Part shown: positions 44,560 to 54,500 of the stretch, in pieces
Layout: each line of letters begins with the position of its first letter
Numbering within the stretch: the stretch's first letter is position 1
Origin: Anthoceros angustus
Taxonomy: Eukaryota; Streptophyta; Anthocerotopsida; Anthocerotales; Anthocerotaceae
Direction of reading: 5' to 3'
Assembly: GCA_010909165.1 (NCBI GenBank)
Contig: MU008197.1
Coordinates: 248,001-312,000 of the forward strand
DNA: 64,000 bases
The notes under the pieces: model-generated
The model's input: only the letters and a program-made list of their open reading frames with translations
The model's database searches: none
Told to the model about the DNA's origin: nothing
Translations under genes and position numbers: made by a program

Positions 44560-45270
44560 GTTACCACTACAATCTTACCCGCTGTATGGAGAAAAGAAGG
44601 GCCATGAGGATCCCGACGAGTTTGTCGAGCGCTTTGAGCACCGACGCTTGCCAACCGTGAGGATGCAACGTGCCCATGCTTTATGGAGTCTACGCGAGCG
44701 GCCAAGTGGTACAAGCGAGTACATAGCTTCTTCCACACCCCCCTACCTTTGGGGCCTTGAAGAGAGCTTTTGTGAAAGGTTTAGAGGGTCGATGTGGAAG
44801 GATATGTCTTGTCCAAACTCGAGGGATTGCGGAGAGGGAAGAAGGAGACCCCGCAGCTTATGTGGAAAGGTTCCAACCGCGGATCGGCCGTCCTCACCGA
44901 GTTAATGGCAATCCGCTGGTTTGCAAGAGGATTGGGCCGGAGATGGGAAGCACGACGCCTCCAAGCCGAGAAGATTTGGATCGGGCGATCAAGGCCGCCT
45001 GAACTACGAGGAGTCCAATGCGAAGAAGAGAAATCAAGGGATACGGAGAGACAAGAAGATACAAGAAGAAGAAGAAGTACTACTCATCCTCCGATGATGC
45101 CCACGGAGGAAGATAGCTCTTCACAGACTCCTCGGATAGTTCCACGGAAGAAGAGACCTGATAGCTCGAGGAAGATTCGAGATGAGCAAGGGAGAGAGAA
45201 GGAAACGAAAATGAGTGGGAACAAGACGAAAGGGAAAGGAGCTGCTATATGCAAAGAAGGACGGAGGTGA
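44560..45270 (+). pseudogene. gag: gag of element 2
   Basis: Frames include YPLYGEKKGHEDPDEFVERF, then GALKRAFVKGLEGR, and then GDPAAYVERF with IRWFARGLG. This is the Retrotrans_gag pattern of a D-x-x-x-F-V-x-x-F helix, an F..A..R..F block and a Leu/Trp block. A basic, Lys/Arg-rich C-terminal part (TERQEDTRRRRSTTHPP) follows. The frame breaks three or more times. No CCHC knuckle was found. Confidence 0.65.
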
Positions 45271-47488
45271 GAAGAGAGGTGGAAACAAAAAGGTGGAGCA
45301 ACAAGGGAACAAGATGGAGGAAATGATGGTCAAACCGGAGAAACTCCATCTTAATGCCATCAAGGACCACGATAGAGAAGGGTTGCCAGAGCGGCGAATC
45401 TCTTCGCTCAACTTTGGACAGCAGGCACGAGGTCGAACTCCCACAAACAAAAGTGCAATCTGGCTACGAGGAGGAGAGGAGGAGATGTGCTTGGAAGATA
45501 CATACCAAATTCAAGAGGCGACACCACTGGTACACCAAGACTTTGTACCCTCAAGTTTACGAAACCCCACTATGGGCATTCGCAATCGATGGCAAGGAAC
45601 CCCGCAAATGAGTGCCATTCGGTTACAATTGCCGAGGGTTCATCTCTTGCATGCCTCGCATCTCGCCAGGAATGGTGATTTTGAGAGTGTGTGGATTGCA
45701 AGCAATCACGTGGCGGCGTCCTCCGCCGAAGAAACATGTGAGGATTGCTCAACCCCTGGCAACCCACCCACCCATGGAGCAAAATCACACCGATGCAAGT
45801 CAAGATGCGCTCATGGTATGGGAGGATTCCGAGGCCAACATGTTGAGAAGTTTGAGGGGTTGGGGACATGGATAGTGGTATATGAAACTCGCCATGGCGC
45901 TCGAACGCGGAGGAGCGGAAGGACACCCTAAGAGAACGGGGAAGAAAAAGAAAGAAGGAAGATTGGGAGCCCATAACGAGTGAGGAGGAAGTCGCGTCTT
46001 CATCGGGCGAAGGAAGGGGGTCCAACCACAAAGCCATCGAGGGGCCGAGAGGGAGAGCGAATCCAGGGGAGCGGCGAGGCACGCCATACAGCGCGCCACA
46101 TTGCGATTTTGGGGCACGATGTAACTCCCAGCCGAACCCGGATTCGAGGATGACGCAAGAGCGAGGAGGATGTGAATCGAATCGCACATCCGGGCGAAAA
46201 CCCAAGGAAAAAGGATGAGTTAGGTTTCCGCCGATGTCGAAGGAAGTTATGGAGATGATCCGAGAGAATCGAACACCACGACCACCACACCTGCACCTCA
46301 GCCCACCAACACCACCATCTGCTTCACCGCGACACTGGGGAGCTACCGCGTTGCTGAAACGAGTGGGAGCAAGCGAGAAGGGAGAACACAATGTGTCCTT
46401 TCAATCGGAGGCCATCATGGACCAAAAATTCATGATAACATTTGGACGCCTCGTGGACAATCCGAGGTACCGCCCGCCAGATCCGGGCATTGAAGGCGAC
46501 AACCCAAGAAGAGGCGGACCCTTCCCAAAACAAGGCCGAGGCCCCTTGCGTGAACATGGTGGCCATGGCGATGGTCCCGGAGGCTGCAGAGATAGAAATC
46601 TGGATGTTATCAAGATACCGGATTCGGTCCGGGTCAACATCATGACGGAGGACACTTGGGGCTGGAGATAGAACACACATCCAAGGTGCTGCGTCTTGCG
46701 GACATGTCCGGATGACAATGGGGAGCGATCGAGTTCTAACCCATATTGGTACCATTCCACCTTATGGACTATGTGGTCATCAAACGTAAAGCCCCGGATA
46801 TGACGTTTTGATTGGCCGGACGTGGATGTATGGGGTACTGTACCTTCAAGTGGGCAAGGAAGGAAGTGGGCTTCAAACCTGGACTGGGACCCCAAGGTTA
46901 AGGAAGGGAGGATATGTTTATCTTGGAGTCGAGATACGCAGGAGAGACGCCACGGAAAGATGGCTATACCTCTAGAAGACACATTTGGGGAGGAGGATGA
47001 GAAAGAGAAGTTCCGCTTGCCCACATTTCTTGGTCGGATGAAGAGCGGGACTATCGAAGAGACATTCCCACTCCATCACTGGTGGGTTGTTATGGAGTGA
47101 CAGCTGATCGACCGGTGTGGAAGGTACTATCATGGTGGAAGGTGGTGGGACGGATGTGGAAGTTCTGTCCCGGCGAAGCGTTGTTCGCGAGATGGAGGGG
47201 AAGCGGCGCGTAATCGGAAGACGGCAAGTGATGGTGGTGCGGCAAGAATGAGAAGGGAGATCCGGATACACAGGCCTACTTATTCGTAAATATTTGAGCC
47301 CCGGAATTAAAAGCATCCCTCGACCATTTGTCGAGCAACAATGAAGGTTGTGTGGTATTTGACTATATGACCACTTTCCCGCCTTCACCTTCAGATATGG
47401 CAAGGAACTTCTCACACCGACAAATCTGTGAGGGAGTCAAGAAATAATACATGAGTTGGCGAGGGCGCCAACAAATGAGAAGGGAGTA
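45271..47488 (+). pseudogene. Protease-like tail and spacer of element 2
   Basis: At 46799-46835 the frame reads YDVLIGRTWMYG, equivalent to the C-terminal protease signature of element 1. Between gag and this point is charged or Pro-rich sequence (ENRTPRPPHLHLSPPTPPSA, about 46264). After it, only short frames remain (RHGKMAIPLEDTFGEEDEKE). No RT, RNase H or integrase motif was found before the polypurine tract AAATGAGAAGGGAGTA at 47473-47488. Confidence 0.55.
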
Positions 47489-49439
47489 TGTAAACGATCC
47501 GTATTGGAAACTCCTGTTGGATTGTGTCTTTGAGTGATTTTTGTTTTTTGTTAAGTTTGGTGTCAAGAAGAGCTAGGTTAGGAAGGGATATTTATAGTAG
47601 AAAGTGTCCTTGACCTATGAGTTTTGGGTTGTTTAAAATAATAATCGGTCCTAGACTATGAACTCGATACTCCTTGGCCTTTGGTCTTGGAATATCTAAT
47701 AAAAGTCTATATATGGGGAGGGGTCCCCATATTTGGCAGGTCCGTAGGCTAGAGGTCGAACCAACCAAGTAGTTGAATTGGTGTGGTCGCCCGGGGTGTG
47801 CGGGACTATGTTTCAAGACGGTTGGCGAAGGACGGGCGGTCGTGGAAGGAAGGAGCGGTCGAAGAAGAAGTGGTAGCGGCCGGGTGGCGAGTTTCGGGAA
47901 ATATAACCCTAAGGGAACTCGGAAAGGCACGGGCGGCGGCAGTGGTAGCTCAGACGATCCTCGAGGCACGAGCTCGCACGAGGTCAGAAGGGCGGCCCCG
48001 TGGCGGCGGAGCTCGCGATTCTGGAAGGAAGAAACCCGGGGATTGACCAAGTTGGAGATTCCGAGGCGAGTTATCAGCAATTGAGGGGCGTGAGGGTTTT
48101 GTGAGAGCCCAAGGTTGCAGCAAATTTCACGCCTAATGGCCAAATATGGACCATTGGAGGGTCCGAGGTGGAGGATTGGTGAGGGAGCTGGGACTTGGGA
48201 TCATGGAAAACAAAGTGAGTTTATGGGAGGATTTTCCGGATCGAACGAGGAAGGAGGACCCATAAATTCAGCAGAAAGGACGAAGGGCCAAAGCACCAAA
48301 TCGGAGGAGTGAGATAACATGGGCGGAGTAGTGGCATCCTAGGAATAGAACTTTGGATAGGATGCCATCTTGGACCTAAGGCCGTCCGAAATTGTAGGGG
48401 CCTCTTCGCTCACCGCTTTTAGGACTGAAAGTCCGGTGGCTATGACGCCCAAAGAATTGTATAAAGGGGCTTGGTTGTGCCTCACATCGATAACTCTGGT
48501 TGAGATCCCCACGCTGCTGTGGTTGGAGACGTCCGATTGACAGAGGTGGTGTGCGCGACGCTCCTAGGGGTGGTCGAGAGCTTGCTCAACGGGGGAGGAG
48601 GGGTGATAGAGCAATCTTGCGACAAAGGAGGAGGAAACCAAGGGATTGGCGGGCGGTCCGGAGCTTGCTCGCACTGTGACGCCTGGGGTTCTTCTTTCCT
48701 TCACCCTTGTTCTGAAGTTGTGTTCAAATTGAGAGAGAAGTGTTGAGTGGATGGTTGGAAGCCGGGCGAATTGAGGGAGAGAGAGAGAGAGAGAGAAGAT
48801 TGGGTGAAGGAGTGAATAATCAGACGCTGGCGCGAGGTGTAAGAGGAGTTGAGAAGGGAACTAATTGAGAGACTAGGGAGATTTGTGTGGATCCAAAAGA
48901 ATCCAAACCGGTCACAGGAAGTGTGCACAAGAGGAAACAGTTCCTTGTAAAATTGTGTGAGTGTGGCGCCCTTTGTGTGTGTGTGAAGCGAGAGTGGAAC
49001 TTTGGTCCCTAGGAATCGGTGTGTGCATGAAGTGTGAGTGAATAAAGTCTCGATCTGATGGTAGCCGCCTGCGCGGGGATCCGCGCCGCGGAAATAAGTC
49101 GCTAGGGTTTGTGGGACCCACCTGTAGTCAAGCAACTACCCAGTGGTGAGAGCCACCGCGTCGTGGAATAAGATTTGCGGTCGTGGAATAAGATTTGTGG
49201 TTGGAATAAGATCGTGGGGAATAAGATCGGTGGTAGTTAGACAAGTCGGGAGGTAGTAGTAGTTGAGTAGATAGGTAAGAGGAGTAAGGTGTAAGTCCCG
49301 ACTTAGGTGAAGGTCGAAGAGTGATAGAAGTTAGCGTCTCTTGGCACAAACCATTCCCTTGGGAGCGAATCCTAAGCCTACAACGATATTGAGGGTGAAT
49401 GTGGACCTCAGGTGTCCCTAGACACAAATTCACACTCAT
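47489..49439 (+). repeat. 3' LTR of element 2 (1,951 bp)
   Basis: It begins TGTAAACGATCCG and ends CACACTCAT, where the 5' copy has CACACTCCACAT, so three bases are lost at the terminus. TATAAAG is at 48460-48466. AGCTC follows directly. Confidence 0.85.
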
Positions 49440-50800
49440 AGCTCCATGGTCACCGTCTATGCAAAGACAAAAACACTAAGATGCCGCATCTTGAGCCGAG
49501 GGTTGGTTGCATCCACGAGTCACCATATATGCCGTGCATGCCTTTAGAACCCGGGATTGGTGCACACCCCACCGGCCGCTGTTGACTTCATTCTTTCCCA
49601 CCAACCAAAAACCCTTTGCACCGCCTTTCTCCACTTGCATAGGAGGATGCCCCATTGGATATACTGGACAGAAGTCGACAACGCGCACTCGCAGCCTTCG
49701 ATGAAGGTGACAGCTCTTGACGTAGTGCCCTCTTTAATATGGCACCCGCCGTGCTCCCCTTTCCGTGGCTCGACCCAAAATAGCTCCACAAAGATTCTCG
49801 CATCCTCCCGGTTAGACTTGGGTACCGCCACAAAATAGCTTGGTCCGCAAGCCTTAAATCGCCGCACCATCCGACCACATCCAATGCTCGTGGACTCTTG
49901 TATCCATTTGAGAGCCTCCAATGTAGCATAAGGGCATGCCGACAAAGAGAGTGTCATGTCGCATGTCATCACTAATGTAAAAGTGGTAAAACTTGAACAT
50001 TATGAGGGTCCTCCTCCACCACGGCCCCATCCGCATATATGTAACATGAACTAGAATAGTAACTTGATCACTATGCATTGATTGTATCTCATTCGAACTT
50101 GAAAAGCATAGTTCGCAAAAGTCCATAACAAACTATCACATCCTGAAACCAATCAATGCACTTCAAACCTGTGGCTTGCCATCTTTGGACGTAGTCATGT
50201 GAAATGAAAGCGTCAATTTATCCTTAAGAAATTCAATCATCGCCGGATGGGTTTCAGAACTAGCTTTATTCGGACTTGGAGGTTCCGTCCTCATTCACTC
50301 CCACCTTCTCGATATTCAAGCACCGCCACTTCATTTCATCTCCAAAATGCTTGTGAAACCTCCTTAGGATGAGGGCCAGCTTGGAAACTCCGCACGATTT
50401 ACCAAACAACATTTTCGCCTATGCCCCTCATCCGGTGCTCTAGGGCATAAAACAGAGTGCACCATCTCTGGACGGATGAAAACATCTCCGGCGCGTGGCA
50501 CTTGTCCCCTCCTCGGGTTCCTCTCCACACACCGTGTACACGTGCACACGAGGTGCACCTTTGATGTGGCATCGCAGAAAGTATTCGAGCGTCTTCAAAA
50601 TGCCATCTCGACATGGTACCGCAACAGACATTTCTCTTGGAGGATTTGATGAAGAAGGGCTTCAGTCGAATGCTCTGGCCACAATCTTGATATCCGGATT
50701 CTCCTTTGAAAGCGCAAAAACTCCGTCGCACATCACTCACGACAATGTATGCTCAACATCTCCTCTAAAAGCTGGGACACCAAGATGTGACCAAACAAAG
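49440..50800 (-). pseudogene. Minus-strand coding-like DNA, left-truncated by element 2
   Basis: Minus-strand frames with coding-like composition include GVSKLALILRRFHKHFGDEM (about 50390-50330), ASSETHPAMIEFLKDKLTLS (about 50260-50200) and ATLEALKWIQESTSIGCGRM (about 49925-49860). No domain is recognised. Shifts separate the blocks. Together with 41150-42242 it looks like one unit split by element 2. It could be an old transposon ORF or a host gene. Confidence 0.35.
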
Positions 50801-50914
50801 TAGATAGAGTGGAGCGTCGCAAAAGGACACAGAGCCACATGAAGTGCCCCACTCACAAAGTGTGAGCCTTGTATATCCTCGAGTGAACCCGAGCTACAAA
50901 GAAATGAACATTGC

Positions 50915-51220
50915 ACGCAGAGCAAATGATCGTGAGCCATGGCAAAGGAGGGAGCCAGCCAAATGATGTGAGCTGAGCAGAGCTGTGGAACCCGACAGAG
51001 CCGAGCGAATGAGAAGGAGCCAGAGCAAATGAGCAAGAGCTGCTGCAAATGACTGAGCGAGTAAATGACAAGGAGCCGAGAGCAAATGACAAGGAGCCGA
51101 GCAAATGAGCGAGCGCAAATGACCGGAGCCGAGAAAATGAGCATGTGGCAAATGACCATGGAGCAATAAATGATCGAGCCCGGCAAATGACCAGAGCAAG
51201 AGCAACTAAACAAGAGCTGG
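50915..51220. repeat. Degenerate short minisatellite (GCAAATGACnnGGAGCC)
   Basis: The word GCAAATGA recurs about a dozen times at spacings of roughly 17-35 bases, mostly followed by a GAGC word. The repeat is imperfect and encodes nothing stable. Confidence 0.7.
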
Positions 51221-53640
51221 CAAGCATGGCGCAAAGAGAAGCGTGCGCAGCCCACACAGAGGAAACTCAACATGGAGAGCAGGTGTAGCACTCAAGCGCC
51301 ACTATCACATATAGTGATGATCCCGAGGCTTGTCAAACAAGTTAAAGGGTTAGTGGCGGGTGTTCAATTGCAAGCATAGTGAGCAAGGAGACGCTCCACC
51401 AATGGCGCAGCGCACCGCCGGGAAGCAAAAAGAGAAATTATGGAATCGAATCACCCGAGAGGTATCTAGGAAATGGATGATGCGCGTGCGGAAGACAAGA
51501 GGAGCCCCGCCGCCGCCTCGCATCCTTGGAGTTGGAGGAAGGCCTTGACGACTCCCAAAATTGCAAAGCCTTAACCCCTTGGGGCAAACAATCGAACGAG
51601 CCTTCCGTCCACCCACACCACGCCTCCTGGTGCACTTTGCAAAATCGCTGGTTTGAAGATGGCGTGCCACAACTACTTCTTGACCCCAAGGACTCGGCCC
51701 AAGGCAGCTGCTCCAGCTGCTTGCCTCACGTCGTCAGTTAGCACAATATTCATAAAGGTTTGTCTTGCCTTCAAGTGATCGGACGCTTGTACACTCCAGC
51801 TTTTCATGGCCGATGTTTGAGCGAGGATGTGGCTTCGAGCCTTCACCCCAAGAACGGGGGAAGAATTCCTTGAGGCCACAGCACGGAAAAAGCATCTAAC
51901 ACCTTAGCCTATCGAATTGAAGTGGGCAGTTCTACATGGCGTGGGTTCTCGAGCAATACGCCCACATTGTGCATCACTGGCCCCATCGGACTGGGTGAGA
52001 TCCCGCCCCCTTTGTGCAGAATCGCCTTGACCGCTCTGTGGATGAAAGAGGACTGGTCTTTGTTGCCCTCGTAGACTAGTTCCCTCCTCACTCATTGAGG
52101 GTTCTTGGATCCGGGCGCCTCACACCCACCCTCACCGTATGATTATCACGTGACAATCCTCCTCCATGCGAAGTGCTCCGCCTCTTGCCTAACATCCGCT
52201 TGCACAAAGATGCTCCATCTTCCACACGCAAAGATGCAACTCGAATTTGCTTTTCCCTCCACGGCGCTTCCAGTGCGTGTTTTGCTCTCCTAAGTGCACC
52301 GGAGGGAGGCGCTGCTGAGCCATTCAATTCCTTGCACCGGGAGGCTCCCTTCGCCTCTCCTCCCTCTCAGCTCACAGTCACAGGCACATGGTTCACACAC
52401 GGGCCTCAGCGCCTCAAGCAGCGGTGGTGAAAGGTCGCAGTGAAGATGGCGGTTATGCTCTCATGACAAGTGCACCAACATGGGTACTTACCATCTTTTG
52501 AAAATCCGCTTAGACAAAACTTTGAAATACAAACAAGTTTACACTTGTTTGTGACCATGCTTCACTTCGTGTTCCATGTTCACTTGACTTGCTCTTGAAA
52601 TTGCACGGTACAACTTTGAAATTCCGCTTATTCCAAACTTTGAAATTTGAACAAGTTCCAACTTCAACAAAGACTCACTTTTAGTGTTACGTGTTCACTT
52701 GACAGTTTGTTTGAAATTCAAATGAGCTTGGGTTGTGTGTCTTGTGCTCACTTTTTGTATCCAAAGCTCACTTGTCCATCCATGATCAAATAATTAAATA
52801 CCAAATGCAAAATCATATCCTTAAGATCCGAGCATTTTATCGTGGACTTGTTGCCATGCTCTTAGTTTTGGGAAAAAACTTGAATCACTTGATCATTATT
52901 CTAGCGAGGAGAGTTTTTGAAGGTAAATATGTCCACATGTGGACATATTTCCACGTTCGTCCGTCTCACATAATGTGGTCTACCTAACCGCGTGCTTGGA
53001 CCCATTATTGAAAACCACGCGCTGAAGGTTGGTTTGCCCACCCCTCCTGTAGCCTACCTCCCGAGATACATGCATGTCTATGAGATATGTGGTTCTAGTA
53101 TGTGATTGTGGCTAGTACCCAAAGTTTGTGTTTGTTAGAGATCATGTGAAACGCGCGTCATCCCACAACCATGTCCTTCTTATGTCGCACAAAGTTTTAG
53201 CATGACATATAAGATGGGTGAGAGATAGAATAGTCTATCTATGCGGATTTTCACGAACTCTGCTTATTTTCCTCAAGATCGCTTTCCTACTCATAGCGAT
53301 GCTGATGATTCAATGTATCACGACTCCCATATCCAATCGGCACACCTCATTTTCGGGCTTTCTGGGGGAGAGCTCGACTTGGAAGGAGAAGCATAATGAC
53401 CCTACTGCATATTCAAAGAAACAAGCTTCTCATCCAACAAGTGGCTTGAACATGTTGTTTAACGGTGATGGTATGCGGCGCTTTCGGCGGCGGCCAGCGG
53501 TAAACGCACAATCCCGTGTCGTTGTAGTAAAGTCCCAGTTCCAAAGGGAATGATAAACTCCGTTTGCACACGCCGCGTTCTGTCGTTTCTCACCTCACGC
53601 AGTTGTCATGAGCTTAGACTCAACACATTCCTTCCGTTTC
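51221..53640. other. No supported gene
   Basis: 51350-52430 is GC-rich with short competing frames on both strands and no recognisable domain. 52440-53200 is AT-rich, with the word AACTTTGAAAT repeated at 52527, 52611 and 52639. One plus frame at 53218-53553 has a hydrophobic start (LLIFLKIAFLLIAMLMI), but the rest is not membrane-like and another register of the same stretch looks equally coding. No call is made. Confidence 0.35.
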
Positions 53641-54500
53641 CATGACTAACTACCCGTAACGCGTTCACCACGAGCATGTGCCCGGCAGGCTAATAGCCCA
53701 GCGTTTAAGAGACCCGTTAGCGGTCAGTATCATTCAAGTTAAGTCACTTTCCGTTCCTCTAGTCCGTTCCTCTCATCATTCTCACTCCACACTCGCCTTC
53801 GTCCTTGGAAAAAGCGGGTGGCGTATGGTCCGGATTACTCCTCGAAATCGCTCTGCCGATGCCTCTCTCCGGGCCTCCGGGTGCTCTACACGCCTCACGG
53901 GAGTTCCTCCATTATGGTTCCCGCTGGTCCGAATCATCCAGGCGCAAATATTTGGGCAGCTGCTCGGAGACGAGCAAGGGTCCCAGTCGCTCTTCACGCA
54001 CACACCACCACACGTTAGGGTCCGTCACAGGCTACCAGTCAGTCCTTGATCCCGGTCTCTCCCGGGTATGCGTGCACCTTTCGGTGACTCGGGACTCACT
54101 TAGTAAGAAGACGACAAGGTCTGCAGGCGGAAAACGCGATCAACACCAAGAGAAGATACTTTACTAGAGCACCCTCTTATACTACGCCTAAGTCGGCGTC
54201 TTTATTACACTCTCAATCACCGGTGGCGTGCTCAAGATGCCCTAATCGGCCGCTTACCATCTTATCCCTTCCTCCTATCTCCGCTGCCTATGGTGGGCCC
54301 GGGATGACCTTGGTTCCGCCTCGGGCGTGGCCCACCCCGCTCGGCTGGCCATGGGCGCACTTAATCGATGATCCGGCGGGCGGACCTTCCTTCGAACTCG
54401 TCAGTTGTTACCGGGCGGCTCCGACAACCGCACCACCACATCTTCCTCTCTTGGCCCCGAGTGGGTCCCCGGTAGGGGCCACCGATTGATCGCTTCCTCA
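53641..54500. other. No supported gene; possible minus-strand LTR-like promoter
   Basis: On the minus strand GTATAAGAGGGTG lies at about 54171-54183, with TATA-like spacing relative to a downstream purine-rich stretch. The segment might be an LTR of a minus-strand element whose decayed coding region is at 54.5-57.7 kb, but no partner LTR or primer site was found. Confidence 0.25.

Larger units (their letters stand above)
42246..49439 (+). mobile_element. Non-autonomous gypsy-type LTR element (element 2), 7.2 kb
   Basis: Two 1.9-kb LTRs (42246-44157 and 47489-49439) flank 3.3 kb containing a primer binding site, a gag core and a protease end signature, but no reverse transcriptase, RNase H or integrase. 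AGCTC occurs on both outer sides (42238-42242 and 49440-49444), a likely 5-bp target duplication. If exact, the left LTR would start 3 bases earlier. Its PBS and polypurine tract closely match those of element 1, although the LTRs are unrelated. This is the architecture of a gag-bearing non-autonomous element (TR-GAG type). Confidence 0.75.

Noticed and set aside
53218-54110. Possible organelle-derived insert
   Set aside because: The hydrophobic frame and different base composition suggested mitochondrial or plastid DNA, but no organelle gene could be recognised in any frame.
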